A stretch of 64,000 bases of DNA, taken from positions 2,170,001 through 2,234,000 of the forward strand of contig NZ_VMSF01000001.1 of NCBI RefSeq assembly GCF_009765225.1, given 5' to 3'. Shown in pieces: positions 1 through 9,270 of the stretch. The notes under the pieces were generated by a model, which saw nothing but the letters and a program-made list of their open reading frames with translations, searched no databases and had not been told where the DNA came from. This stretch comes from Leifsonia sp. AG29 (GTDB lineage: Bacteria; Actinomycetota; Actinomycetes; Actinomycetales; Microbacteriaceae). A program made the position numbers and the translations under genes. Every line of letters begins with the position of its first letter. Positions within the stretch are counted from its first letter, which is position 1.

Positions 1-833
1 GACGCAACCGTCCCCGCGATGCCGCGCCCTCGCTGTTCGCGCGATCGCAGCCGACGGTCGACGCGTCCGCGCCTCCCCCGGACCCGAACGGACCGGCCGC
101 GGCGGACCCGTCGCAGCGCTGGCTGCTCCCCGTGGTCGGTGTGCTGGCCGCGACGCTCGTGACGCTCTCGACGTCGGTGCCGGACACGGGCGCCTACCTC
201 CGTCTCCTGCTCGCCGTCCTCGTGGCGGTCGCCGCTGTGAACGCCGTGTGGGTGCTGTCGGCCCGTGTGATCGCACCGCGAGTCGGCTTGGAAGCGCCCC
301 ACGTCCGCGTGCGACCGGTGGCGCTCGCGATCGTCGCGGTCACCGCGCTCGGTTCGCGTCTCGTCGGACTCGAGCCCGCACTGCTCTTCGGCCTGGTGCT
401 CGGGGTGGTGTTCGAGCCGCACGTCGGGCGCGCGCGTCGCGGGCACGTCGCCGCGGTCCAGGCCTGTTCGGTGGCCGCTCTCGGGGTGATCGCCTGGCTG
501 ACGGTCGGCCTGCTCCCCGCCCCGGCGGGCGTGGTCTCGGCGTTCCTCGTCGAGCTGGCGAACTCGCTCGCACTCCTCGGGCTCGGGTCCGCGGCGGTCG
601 TCCTCCTGCCGTTCGGGTCGTTCTCGGGGAAGGCCATCGCGAGGTGGTCCCGGTGGTTCTGGCTCGCCCTGACCCTCGTCGTCTACACCCTGCTGTTCGC
701 GCTGCTGCTGCCCGTCGCCTCCCTGGTGCAGGCCGGCGCCGGGCTCATCATCGTCGTCGTCGCCGCGGTCGTGTTCGCCGCGCTCAGCGTCTCCACGTGG
801 CTGTGGGAGCGCTACGTCGAACCGGCGCGCTGA
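1..833 (+). CDS. Integral membrane protein, 5' end outside window
   Basis: The reading frame is open from the first bases of the window, so the gene begins upstream and only its C-terminal part is seen. The first visible ~40 residues are Pro/Ala-rich and hydrophilic. After about base 120 follow roughly six or seven hydrophobic membrane segments, and the protein ends WERYVEPAR. A GTG at 132 could be read as a start, but the frame upstream has coding character, so I treat it as internal. I do not recognise the family and infer only a cytoplasmic-membrane location. It converges on the YchJ-like gene, with 6 bases between the two stops. Confidence 0.6.
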   Translation, partial: RNRPRDAAPSLFARSQPTVDASAPPPDPNGPAAADPSQRWLLPVVGVLAATLVTLSTSVPDTGAYLRLLLAVLVAVAAVNAVWVLSARVIAPRVGLEAPHVRVRPVALAIVAVTALGSRLVGLEPALLFGLVLGVVFEPHVGRARRGHVAAVQACSVAALGVIAWLTVGLLPAPAGVVSAFLVELANSLALLGLGSAAVVLLPFGSFSGKAIARWSRWFWLALTLVVYTLLFALLLPVASLVQAGAGLIIVVVAAVVFAALSVSTWLWERYVEPAR

Positions 834-839
834 CGCCGC

Positions 840-1208
840 TCAGACGGCCTCGACGTAGAACCAGTCGCGGCCTTCCCTGAGGAAGCGCGACACCTCGTGG
901 AGCTGCCCGCGCTCGGCGCCCTTGAAGTAAGCCCGGAACTCGACCACTCCCTCCGTGTCGAAGGGGCCGCCCGCCTCCGTTCGCACGATGTCGAGGCGGT
1001 ACCACACGAGCCCGCCGTCGAGTTCGAGAGCGGCCGGGCGAGCGGAGGGATGCCAGCTGCGGAGCAGGTACCCCGCGTCGCCGAGGGCGAAGGCGCTGAA
1101 GCGCGACCGCATCAACCGCTCAGCCGTCGGCGCGGGCTCGCCGCTGTGGAGCGGACCGCAGCAGAGGTCATAGGTCTCGCCGCTCAGGCACGGGCACCGG
1201 GAGGTCAC
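840..1208 (-). CDS. YchJ/UPF0225 family SEC-C motif protein
   Basis: A 122-aa protein with an N-terminal CPCLSGETYDLCCGPL zinc-binding SEC-C type motif, followed by RLMRSRFSAFALGDAGYLLRSW, the signature of the YchJ (UPF0225) family. Its C-terminal half is an NTF2-like fold in known members. The biochemical role of the family is unknown. The start is the GTG at 1208, which lies 6 bases after a TACGCT -10 element, so the mRNA is probably leaderless. Length is normal for the short actinobacterial members. It appears to be monocistronic. Confidence 0.85.
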   Translation of the reverse strand: MTSRCPCLSGETYDLCCGPLHSGEPAPTAERLMRSRFSAFALGDAGYLLRSWHPSARPAALELDGGLVWYRLDIVRTEAGGPFDTEGVVEFRAYFKGAERGQLHEVSRFLREGRDWFYVEAV

Positions 1209-1214
1209 CCTCCG

Positions 1215-1220
1215 AGCGTA
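1215..1220 (-). promoter_or_regulatory. Leaderless-type -10 element of the YchJ-like gene
   Basis: TACGCT on the minus strand, 6 bases before the GTG start at 1208. No clear -35 element is seen. Confidence 0.45.
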
Positions 1221-1237
1221 GCCCGGGCGAGAAGAGA

Positions 1238-1280
1238 CCCGGCCGGTGCCCGCGTCGGGGGATCTCGGGCACCGGCCGGG
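1238..1280. terminator. Long GC-rich hairpin upstream of the YchJ-like gene
   Basis: Two perfect 15-base arms (CCCGGCCGGTGCCCG at 1238-1252 and its complement at 1266-1280) flank a 13-base loop. There is no T-tract on either side. It sits 30 bases upstream of the YchJ-like start, so it is either a terminator for a minus-strand transcript starting in 1281-1428 or an isolated structure. No gene that would need it is recognised there. Confidence 0.4.
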
Positions 1281-1415
1281 CCGGAGGACACCTCACCAGA
1301 AAGGGTGTCGGCAGCCATAGTGGACCGCCTGGATGCATGCGGGCTTCGGAGTGACTGAATGAGCTCTCACAACGCGGGAGGCGGTCGCGGGAACGCCGAA
1401 GCGGGGGCGGCAGTG

Positions 1416-1421
1416 TAGCGT
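1416..1421 (+). promoter_or_regulatory. Leaderless-type -10 element of the 35-aa ORF
   Basis: TAGCGT, 7 bases before the ATG at 1429. This supports expression of the small ORF. Confidence 0.45.
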
Positions 1422-1428
1422 TGTCCCT

Positions 1429-1536
1429 ATGGAAGGTGTGCTCATCGGATTCATCTGGCTCGTCGTGATCGTCGGCGGGAGCCTCGCCACGGCGGCCGCC
1501 GTGCAGATGATCAAGTCGCCCTACCGCGACCGCTGA
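1429..1536 (+). CDS. Small single-span membrane protein (35 aa)
   Basis: ATG to TGA encodes 35 residues: a short N-terminus (MEGVL), one hydrophobic span of about 20 residues (IGFIWLVVIVGGSLATAAA), and a basic/polar tail ending SPYRDR. The composition is typical of a genuine micro-protein. A TAGCGT -10 element lies 7 bases before the ATG, consistent with a leaderless mRNA, and there is no Shine-Dalgarno sequence. It lies just upstream of the tRNA gene in the same direction. Function unknown. Tiny one-span proteins are common in actinobacteria and usually go unannotated. Confidence 0.55.
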   Translation: MEGVLIGFIWLVVIVGGSLATAAAVQMIKSPYRDR

Positions 1537-1572
1537 CCCGCGGGCCCGTCGGGCCGCCTCCCGGTCGGAGTG

Positions 1573-1646
1573 GCCCCCATAGCCCAATTGGCAGAGGCAG
1601 GCGACTTAAAATCGCCCGAGTGTGGGTTCGAGTCCCACTGGGGGTA
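1573..1646 (+). tRNA. tRNA-Leu (anticodon UAA) with short variable arm
   Basis: A full cloverleaf can be drawn. The acceptor stem is GCCCCCA (1573-1579) with TGGGGGT (1639-1645), including a G-U first pair, and the discriminator is A1646. The D arm has a loop close to the usual leucine form (AATTGGCAGA). The anticodon stem is GGCGA/TCGCC around the 7-base loop CTTAAAA, so the anticodon is UAA. The variable loop is only 5 bases (CGAGT), and the T arm is GTGGG-TTCGAGT-CCCAC. CCA is not encoded. Bacterial tRNA-Leu normally carries a long variable arm (class II), so a 74-nt class I shape with this anticodon is unusual. The UUA codon it would read is very rare in such GC-rich genomes. Confidence 0.85.
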
Positions 1647-1840
1647 CTGCCTACCCGCTGACGATCGACGCGCGACGCGACGCGTTTGCGGCCCTGCGGG
1701 ACGCATGCGGCCGCGCGCGCAGTCGCACACGTCCCCAGCAACCGCAGGAGCGCGCGCTTGCCGGTGTCAGGCGCGCGGAGCTGCCGGCTGGCCGCGCTCG
1801 GATGAGCGAAAGCCCGGCGCCGCGGCGGCCCGGGACGGCC

Positions 1841-1873
1841 GAAGGCCCGGCCCCTGACCGGGACCGGGCCTTC
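1841..1873 (-). terminator. Hairpin terminator downstream of ndh
   Basis: Arms GAAGGCCCGG (1841-1850) and CCGGGCCTTC (1864-1873) form a 10-bp stem with a 13-base loop. It begins 14 bases after the ndh stop on the minus strand. There is no U-tract, as is common in actinobacteria. I see no gene between the tRNA end and this hairpin (1647-1840). Confidence 0.55.
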
Positions 1874-1886
1874 GCGCTCGAGCGCC

Positions 1887-3293
1887 TTACTTCGCGGCGA
1901 CCTCGGCGGGCTGCTTGCGCGTCGACGCCTTCGCCGGCTTCTCGACCGGCTTCGGGGTCTCTTCGACCGCCGGCGGCTTCGGCCGGGCGGCGAACTCTTC
2001 GAAGTACGCGCGCGGGTGCTGCACCGCGGTCAGCGACGCGATGTCGCGCCCGAGCCAGAAGTTGTTCCACCAGCCCCACAGCACGCGCCACTTGCGCTCC
2101 CAGGTCGGCATGGCCAGACCGTGGTACCCGCGGTGGGCGAACCAGCCGAGCACGCCCTTGATCGCGATCTTGCCGGACTGCAGCACGCCGATGCCGAGGC
2201 CGAGACCGGCGACCGCACCGAGGCTCTTGTGGTAGTACTGGCGCGGCAGCTCGCCGCGGAGCGTGGCGATGATGTTCTTCGCCATGAGCTTGCCCTGGCG
2301 GACGGCGTGCTGCGCGTTCGGCACGCAGTAGCCGCCGACACCGGCTCCGGTGAGGTCCGGGACGGCCGAGACGTCGCCCGCGCCCCAGGCGTCGGCGACG
2401 ATCTCCTCCTCGGTGCCCACGCGCAGGTCGGCGCGGACCCGGAGGCGGCCGCGCTCCTCGATCGGGAGGTCGGTGTGACGGACGACCGTCGGGTTGGCCA
2501 TGACACCCGCGGTCCAGACGATGAGGTCGCTCTCGAAGCTCTCACCGGTGGACAGCTCGATCTTGCCGTCGACCGCGCTCGTCAGCTGGGTCTCGAGGTG
2601 GATCTCGGCCCCGCGCTCGGCGAGGTTCTTGATCACCCAGTGGCTCGTCTTGAGCGAGACCTCGGGCATGATCCGGCCCATGGCCTCGATGAGGTGGAAG
2701 CGCGTCTCGTCGAAGGAGATCTCGGGGTAGTACTTGAGGAGGGCGCTCGCGAACGAACGGAGCTCGGCGAAGATCTCGATGCCCGCGAAGCCGCCGCCCA
2801 CGACCACCGTCGTGAGGAGGCGCTCACGCTCCGGGCCGGCCGGCAGCCCGGCCGCCTTGTCGAAGTTGGTGAGCATCTTGTCGCGGATGTACACCGCCTC
2901 CTCGATGCCCTTGAGCCCGATGGCCTGGTCGGCGACGCCCGGGATGGGGAACGTGCGCGAGACAGCACCGGCGGTGACCACGACGATGTCGTACGGGAAC
3001 TCGTACTCCTCGCCGATCGCCGGCTTGATCGTCGCCACCTTGCGCGCGTGGTCGATGTAGCTGACCTCGGCGTTGATGATCTCGGTCGTCTTGAGGTGAC
3101 GACGGTGCGGCACGATCGCGTGACGCGGGTCGATGGACCCGGCTGCGACCTCCGGGAGGAACGGCTGGTACGTCATGTAGGGCAGCGGGTCGACCATGGT
3201 GACCTCGGCCTCGCCCTTGCGGAGCTGCTTCTCGAGCTTCCACGCGGTGTAGAAGCCGGCGTATCCGCCGCCGACGATCAGGATTTTGGGCAC
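1887..3293 (-). CDS. ndh: Type II NADH dehydrogenase (NDH-2)
   Basis: A single-subunit FAD enzyme that oxidises NADH and reduces menaquinone at the inner face of the membrane without pumping protons. The N-terminus carries a dinucleotide-binding motif ILIVGGGYAGFYTAWKLE. A second Rossmann motif, VVVGGGFAGIEIFAEL, lies near residue 170, followed by the membrane-associated C-terminal region and a Lys/Pro-rich tail (EETPKPVEKPAKAS). The frame is open to a GTG at 3314, but an AGGAG ribosome site lies inside that extension, 10 bases before the GTG at 3293. I therefore take 3293 as the start (468 aa, normal for the family). A hairpin follows the gene. Regulation is not evident. Confidence 0.92.
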   Translation of the reverse strand: MPKILIVGGGYAGFYTAWKLEKQLRKGEAEVTMVDPLPYMTYQPFLPEVAAGSIDPRHAIVPHRRHLKTTEIINAEVSYIDHARKVATIKPAIGEEYEFPYDIVVVTAGAVSRTFPIPGVADQAIGLKGIEEAVYIRDKMLTNFDKAAGLPAGPERERLLTTVVVGGGFAGIEIFAELRSFASALLKYYPEISFDETRFHLIEAMGRIMPEVSLKTSHWVIKNLAERGAEIHLETQLTSAVDGKIELSTGESFESDLIVWTAGVMANPTVVRHTDLPIEERGRLRVRADLRVGTEEEIVADAWGAGDVSAVPDLTGAGVGGYCVPNAQHAVRQGKLMAKNIIATLRGELPRQYYHKSLGAVAGLGLGIGVLQSGKIAIKGVLGWFAHRGYHGLAMPTWERKWRVLWGWWNNFWLGRDIASLTAVQHPRAYFEEFAARPKPPAVEETPKPVEKPAKASTRKQPAEVAAK

Positions 3294-3332
3294 AGTGGTG
3301 GGTCTCCTCAACACGAAAAGTTTGGGTCTAAC

Positions 3333-4613
3333 TTACTCCCTGCTGCCCATTCGCCTGAAATGCAGCCACGCGCCGACGCCGCCGAGGGCGGCGAGGGCGA
3401 GGAAGCCGGCGATCAGACTGAACGGGAGCCAGAACACGGTCAGGACGCCCCATTGCGGCCAGAGGAACAGATTCCATGGTACCGCGCGTTCGGGAGCGAG
3501 CTTCTTCGGGGCGGGTCCCGCCTCCGCGGTGGGCGCCGGGAGGGGCGTCGCGGTCGCGTCGGCCCGGCGATGCACGCGGATCCACTCGGCGAGGTCGCCC
3601 ATCGGGTTGGCCGTCACGTGCGGGACGCCGGCGGTGACCGCGGCCTTCGCGTCGAGCAGCCCGTACCCGTAGACGGGGCTCGGCACAGCGCCCGGGGCAG
3701 GTCTCGCCGTCTTGATGATCCGCTCGATCACGTCGGGCGCCTTCAGCTCGGGGTGGGCGGCGCGCACGAGCGCCACGGCTCCGGCGACGAGCGGCGCCGC
3801 GCCGCTGGTGCCGGCCCACTGGACGTAGCCGCCGCCGGGGCTGGCGCCGACCAGCTGCTCACTCGGCGCCGACACCCCGATCGTGATGCCCTGCGCGGAC
3901 GCGTCGAAGCTGGCCTTGCCCTGCCGGTCGACGCCGGCGACCGTGAGCACCCCCGGGATGGTCGCGGGCGCGCCGACCTCGCTCGTCCCGCTCCCCCGGT
4001 TGCCCGCGGCCGCGACCACCACCACGTCGTGGGCGAACGCGTACTGGAAGGCGTCGTCCCAGCTGGTCGGCCAGTCGAGCGTGTTGCGCGTGAGCGACAT
4101 GTTGATCACGGAGGCGCCGTTGTCGACCGCCCAGCGCACGGCCTGGGCGATCTGGTCGTCGCTCGGGACGGCGCCCGCCGCATGGCCGAGGGCGATGGAC
4201 GCCGTGAGGACGGAGGCCTCCGGCGCGGCCCCGAGCACCCCGTTGCCCGCGCTCGTGCCCCGGCCCGCGAGCAGCGACGCCACCCAGGTGCCGTGGTCGG
4301 CGTCCTCGCCGTCGCCGAGCGGCTTCTGCCCGTTCGGCGAGCCGACGCTCGAGACGTCGGTACCGCCGACGACCGCTCCCGCGAGGTCCGGCACGCTGCC
4401 GTCCACGCCGGTGTCGATCACCGCCACCTTGACCCCCGCGCCCCGCGTCGTCTGCCAGGCCTGCGTGAAGCCGTAATCGTTCAGCCAGTACTCGAGGTCT
4501 CTGACCTGGTCGGCCCGGGCCGGCGCCGCCGTGAACAGCGCACCGAGAGCGAGCGCGAGGGTCGTGCCCAGCGCGGTCGCCATCGCTGTCCGACGGGCGG
4601 CGGTGCGCCGCAC
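3333..4613 (-). CDS. Secreted S8 subtilisin-like serine protease with C-terminal membrane anchor
   Basis: 426 aa. Signal peptide: basic n-region VRRTAARRTA, hydrophobic core, and an AxA cut site (APARA). The peptidase S8 catalytic triad is visible as Asp67 (VAVIDTGVDG), His107 (DADHGTWVAS) and Ser270 (GTSGAAPLVAG), with oxyanion Asn205 (AAAGNRGSG). A Pro/Ala-rich linker at ~355-380 precedes two closely spaced hydrophobic stretches and a basic end (HFRRMGSRE), giving a mycosin-like membrane-anchored exoprotease. No ESX genes are nearby, so the mycosin likeness is architectural only. The GTG at 4613 has GGGAG 8 bases upstream and follows the DUF501 stop by 5 bases, so the two are probably cotranscribed. 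The longer open frame to 5258 overlaps DUF501 and is not coding. Confidence 0.85.
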   Translation of the reverse strand: MRRTAARRTAMATALGTTLALALGALFTAAPARADQVRDLEYWLNDYGFTQAWQTTRGAGVKVAVIDTGVDGSVPDLAGAVVGGTDVSSVGSPNGQKPLGDGEDADHGTWVASLLAGRGTSAGNGVLGAAPEASVLTASIALGHAAGAVPSDDQIAQAVRWAVDNGASVINMSLTRNTLDWPTSWDDAFQYAFAHDVVVVAAAGNRGSGTSEVGAPATIPGVLTVAGVDRQGKASFDASAQGITIGVSAPSEQLVGASPGGGYVQWAGTSGAAPLVAGAVALVRAAHPELKAPDVIERIIKTARPAPGAVPSPVYGYGLLDAKAAVTAGVPHVTANPMGDLAEWIRVHRRADATATPLPAPTAEAGPAPKKLAPERAVPWNLFLWPQWGVLTVFWLPFSLIAGFLALAALGGVGAWLHFRRMGSRE

Positions 4614-4618
4614 GGTCG

Positions 4619-5134
4619 CTACTCCCCCGCCCCGATGCGGCACTCGCAGACAGCGGGCGACCAGGTGCCCCGCTCGAGCGCGAGGTCGCCGATCGGGTTG
4701 ACCCCGGGACCGGCAGCGAGCGCGTGCGCGGCGAGAGCGTGGAGGCACTTCACCCGCACGGGCATGCCGCCCGCCGAGATGCCGTCGATCTCGTCGACGT
4801 GCGCTATCGACTCCCGGTCGGCGAGGTACTGCCTGTGCGCGGCCTCGTACTGCCCGCGCACCCCCGCGTCGGCGGCGAGCAGCTCGCTGAACTCCGCCAT
4901 CACCTGCGTCGCCTCGAGGGCGGACATCGCGGCGGTCGCCGCCGGATGCGTCAGGTAGTAGAAGGTCGGGAACGGCGTCCCGTCGTCGAGACGCGGAGCC
5001 GTGGAGACCACCGTCGGCCGCCCGCACACGCAGCGCGCGGCGATGCCGACGACGTTCCTCGCAGGGCGGCCCAGCTGCTCGGAGACGACGGCGATGTCGT
5101 CGTCGGTCACGGGGTCGAACGGCGGTCTGGTCAT
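4619..5134 (-). CDS. DUF501 family protein
   Basis: 171 aa, matching the DUF501 family that sits between ftsB and downstream genes in nearly all actinobacteria. Visible marks are an N-terminal cysteine pair (RCVCGRP, ~residue 40), the central FPTFYYLTHP segment typical of the family, and a C-terminal cysteine pair (VCECRIG), suggesting metal binding. Its function is not established. The ATG at 5134 lies 62 bases after the ftsB stop. It probably forms an operon with ftsB upstream and the S8 protease downstream. Confidence 0.9.
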   Translation of the reverse strand: MTRPPFDPVTDDDIAVVSEQLGRPARNVVGIAARCVCGRPTVVSTAPRLDDGTPFPTFYYLTHPAATAAMSALEATQVMAEFSELLAADAGVRGQYEAAHRQYLADRESIAHVDEIDGISAGGMPVRVKCLHALAAHALAAGPGVNPIGDLALERGTWSPAVCECRIGAGE

Positions 5135-5196
5135 GTGCGTGATTCTGTCCGGGGTGGTCGGGAGGGGTGTCGCCCCATTCTGCCCGATGCCGCCGA

Positions 5197-5730
5197 CTAC
5201 TTGCCGGGAGCGGGGGTGGAGGCGCCGCCCGGCTGAGCGGGCGCGCCGCCGGTTCCATCGAGCTGCTGGGGCGTCGCCTGCGTCAGGCCCGCGCCCATGA
5301 CCGAGCCGAACAGCGTGCTCACCCAGTCGGTCCTCGTCTTCTGGAGCTTGGAGCTGACGGGCGTCTTGTCGCGGGAGGCGGCCGGTGGCCGGTCGTCGAT
5401 CACGAGGTAGCTCACCTCGCCCGGCATGACGTAGTAGAGCCGGTCGCGCGCCTGCGCCCGGAGATAGCTGGGGTCGTTCCAGCGGGCGCGCTGGTCCTTC
5501 AGCGAATCCACCTGGGCCGAGAGCTCCCGCACGGCGCGCTGCTGGTCGGCGATCTGCTGGCGCTGGGCGAAGAAGGCCTGCACCGTCGGCGCGAGCACGA
5601 CCACGGCGATCAGGAGGACGCCCATCATGACGAGCGAGAACGCCGAGAAGTGGACGCCCTGGAGCCAGCGTCCGGCTCCACTGGGCGCGGGGACGCCGGC
5701 CGGCGCGCGGCGCGTCCTCTCCTTGGGCAT
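5197..5730 (-). CDS. ftsB: Septum formation initiator FtsB/DivIC
   Basis: 177 aa bitopic division protein. A cytoplasmic basic N-terminus is followed by one membrane span (about residues 30-52, FSLVMMGVLLIAVVVLAPTV) and a coiled coil (about 55-85, QRQQIADQQRAVRELSAQVD). The DivIC core is RARWNDPSYLRAQARDRLYYVMPGE. The tail is low-complexity, rich in Pro, Gly and Thr. The family bridges FtsQ/FtsL and the septal synthases. GGGAGG lies 4 bases before the ATG. It stands downstream of eno, the usual actinobacterial order, although an 84-aa membrane protein lies in between here. Confidence 0.92.
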   Translation of the reverse strand: MPKERTRRAPAGVPAPSGAGRWLQGVHFSAFSLVMMGVLLIAVVVLAPTVQAFFAQRQQIADQQRAVRELSAQVDSLKDQRARWNDPSYLRAQARDRLYYVMPGEVSYLVIDDRPPAASRDKTPVSSKLQKTRTDWVSTLFGSVMGAGLTQATPQQLDGTGGAPAQPGGASTPAPGK

Positions 5731-5868
5731 GTCCCTCCCGGGTGGCTCCTGTCGGGACCGGCCGGTCCCTCCTCCATCGTAGGCAGCGCGCTCCCGACGA
5801 TCGGCAGGCGGAGCGGGCGCGCCCCGAAAGCGCCTGGCGAAAGCGCGTGCGACGGCGACGCACGCGGC

Positions 5869-6123
5869 TCAAGCGGCGGTGAGGAGGACGACCAGGCGGA
5901 CGGCGCCGAGGACCGCCAGCACTCCCCCGCCGAGAGCGAAGGCGGCGCCGACGGCGCGTGCGTCGCGCGGCCGGAAGGTCCGGCCCGAATCGGAGTCGGC
6001 GAAGAAGCGGGCAGCCGCCTCCGGCCTCACCAGGGAGTAGACGCCCAGTCCCGCGAACAGGACGGCGAGCAGCAGGAAGAGCACGAGCGGGAGCAGTTCG
6101 TCGCCTGCGCCCCCGCTCTTCAT
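5869..6123 (-). CDS. Small two-span membrane protein (84 aa)
   Basis: Two hydrophobic segments (about residues 10-30, LLPLVLFLLLAVLFAGLGVY, and 56-82) flank a polar loop with basic residues (RTFRPRDARA). I chose the ATG at 6123, which has AGGA 8 bases upstream; an upstream GTG extension to 6159 adds only a charged stretch. The gene lies between enolase and ftsB on the same strand but is cut off from eno by a strong palindrome. Family unknown; conservation would need a homologue search. Confidence 0.6.
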   Translation of the reverse strand: MKSGGAGDELLPLVLFLLLAVLFAGLGVYSLVRPEAAARFFADSDSGRTFRPRDARAVGAAFALGGGVLAVLGAVRLVVLLTAA

Positions 6124-6170
6124 GCGTTCATCCTGCCGCACCGCCGGCCGTCTCGGCACGCGAGACGCGG

Positions 6171-6198
6171 GAGGGCCCCGGCGATCGCCGGGGCCCTC
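6171..6198 (-). terminator. eno: Perfect palindromic terminator after eno
   Basis: A 28-base perfect inverted repeat beginning GAGGGCCCCGGCGA, centred on GATC, begins 23 bases after the eno stop. Twelve pairs can form around a 4-base loop. There is no T-run, as is usual for actinobacterial intrinsic terminators. Confidence 0.65.
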
Positions 6199-6221
6199 CG
6201 GGTGTCAGGATGCTGTGCGGC

Positions 6222-7544
<1,323 letters not shown>

Positions 7545-7627
7545 CTAGTGAGGTCGGGGGAACGGCGTCTCCCGTGGCCGGATCCTTTCGGGAGGTGGCG
7601 GGATCGACGTCAGGAGCGCCTCCCCGG

Positions 7628-8920
7628 TCAGCCGAGCGGCTTGACCTCGAGCGCGGCCGCGTCCGCGGTGTCGGCGTTCACGAACGCGAATGACCGGTAG
7701 CCGGAGGCGGCCGCCCGGTCGAGCACCGCCTTCAGGTTCTTGGCGCGCCGGTCGAGGCGCACGCGCTTGCCGGAGGCGATGAGCTCGCTCTTGATCGCCG
7801 CGAGCCGATCGAGCGGCACGAGCGGGTCGAACACGAGGACGACGGAGTCGGCGGTCGCGTCGTCGGGGAGCTCGATGAGGTCGACCACGCGCTCGAAGCC
7901 GATGGAGAACCCGGCGGCCGGGACGTCGGTGCCGAGGAATCGGCCGATCATGCCGTCGTACCGGCCGCCGCCGCCGACCGAGCTGCCGGAGCCGGGGTGC
8001 GAGATCTCGAAGATGGTGCCCGTGTAGTACCCCATGCCGCGGACGAGCGTCGGATCGAAGCGGAGGCGCACCCCGGGCGGGAGGGTGTCGAGCGCGTGGG
8101 CGAGCGCCTCCAGATCGGCGACGGCGTCGGTGTCCATGCCCTCGGGGAGGATGCCCGTGATCGCCGCAACGGTGAGCTCGACGCCGCCGTCGGCCAGGTG
8201 CGGCTCGAGGTCGGCGAGGATCCCGCCGAGCACCGCGGCGGCATCGGCGCCGGCCTCCTCGAGCTCGGCGACGACGCCGTCCGCGCCGATCTTGTCGAGC
8301 TTGTCGATCGAGATGAGCACCTGCGGCCAGCGCGCCTCCGCGAAGCCGCAGTACTCGAGCAGCCCGTTCAGGATGCGGCGGTCGTTGATGCGGATGGTGC
8401 AGTCGGTGAGGCCGAGCGCCTCGAGGGCGGCCGCCGTCGCCGTGATCAGTTCGACCTCGGCCAGCTGCGAGCCCTCGCCGATGATGTCGATGTCGCACTG
8501 CACGAACTGGCGGTAGCGCCCCTTCTGCGGGCGCTCGGCCCGCCAGACCGGGGCGATCTGGATGCTCCGGAACACGGGCGGCAGCTCCGCTCGGTGGCTG
8601 GCGTAGAAGCGGGCGAGCGGCACGGTCAGGTCGAAGCGGAGGCCGAGGTCGGCGAGGGCCAGCAGGTCGCCCGACTCGCGGGCGGCGGCGAGGTCGTCGC
8701 CGTCGAGCCCGCGCTTAAGGATGCTGAACGACAGCTTCTCGTTGTCGCCGCCGAGGCCGGAGTGGAGGCGCTCGACGTCCTCGACGACGGGCGTCTCGAT
8801 CTCGTCGAACCCGTGCGCGGCGAAGCTCCTCCGGATCACCCCGAGCGCGTGCTCCCGGCGGGCCTTGTCGGCGGGGAGGAAATCGCGCATGCCGCGGGGC
8901 GGGGTGATCGTCGAAGCCAT
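7628..8920 (-). CDS. hisS: Histidyl-tRNA synthetase
   Basis: 430 aa class II aminoacyl-tRNA synthetase that charges tRNA-His. Motif 2 region: RFDLTVPLARFYASHR and FRSIQIAPVWRAERPQKGRYRQF. The histidine-specific loop LVRGMGYYTGTIFEI lies near residue 300. The C-terminal anticodon-binding domain ends with an Ala-rich segment. I chose the ATG at 8920 (MASTITPPRGMRDFLP), the usual family N-terminus; the open frame upstream to 8998 has no coding character. It lies upstream of eno in the same direction with a 125-base gap. Confidence 0.95.
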   Translation of the reverse strand: MASTITPPRGMRDFLPADKARREHALGVIRRSFAAHGFDEIETPVVEDVERLHSGLGGDNEKLSFSILKRGLDGDDLAAARESGDLLALADLGLRFDLTVPLARFYASHRAELPPVFRSIQIAPVWRAERPQKGRYRQFVQCDIDIIGEGSQLAEVELITATAAALEALGLTDCTIRINDRRILNGLLEYCGFAEARWPQVLISIDKLDKIGADGVVAELEEAGADAAAVLGGILADLEPHLADGGVELTVAAITGILPEGMDTDAVADLEALAHALDTLPPGVRLRFDPTLVRGMGYYTGTIFEISHPGSGSSVGGGGRYDGMIGRFLGTDVPAAGFSIGFERVVDLIELPDDATADSVVLVFDPLVPLDRLAAIKSELIASGKRVRLDRRAKNLKAVLDRAAASGYRSFAFVNADTADAAALEVKPLG

Positions 8921-9270
8921 GACCCCGATTGTCCCATGAGCCCGGTGTTCTCTCAGCGCACAGCGGAGGTGCCGGACACCGCCCGGGGGCATCGCCACGA
9001 CGGTCCGCGGCGCCTTAACATACCGGCGTTGCCACCCTTATGCCCCGCCCTCGGGCCCGGCTCGGTGGTGTCCCGCAAGGACCTGGCATGAGTCGCATCC
9101 GTCCGACCACGGCGTTTGCTCGCTGTCAGACACACGGCCGACAACGCGTCCGCCCGGACCGGGAGCACGCCGCCGAGAGGCGCCCGTCTCACCCGAACGG
9201 CGAACCCGGACAGCCCGGCGCACGCGCTGTCGGCCCCTCCCGCCGGCCCGCGCTGCGGCGCGGAGGGCCC
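8921..9270. other. Intergenic stretch without recognised gene
   Basis: 350 bases between hisS and mazG, both on the minus strand. Short open frames exist on both strands, but none has a ribosome site, a -10 element at a start, or a recognisable product. I see no RNA gene or repeat here. It presumably holds the hisS promoter. Confidence 0.5.

Noticed and set aside
1573-1646. tRNA pseudogene
   Set aside because: All four stems pair without mismatch apart from a G-U at position 1-72, and the conserved TTCGA loop and A73 are present. Decay would have broken some pairs.
2016-4958. 980-aa plus-strand ORF
   Set aside because: It runs antisense through ndh and the S8 protease; no domain is visible in it.
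4614-5258. Long N-terminal extension of the S8 protease
   Set aside because: It covers DUF501 in another frame; a signal peptide and ribosome site fix the start at 4613.
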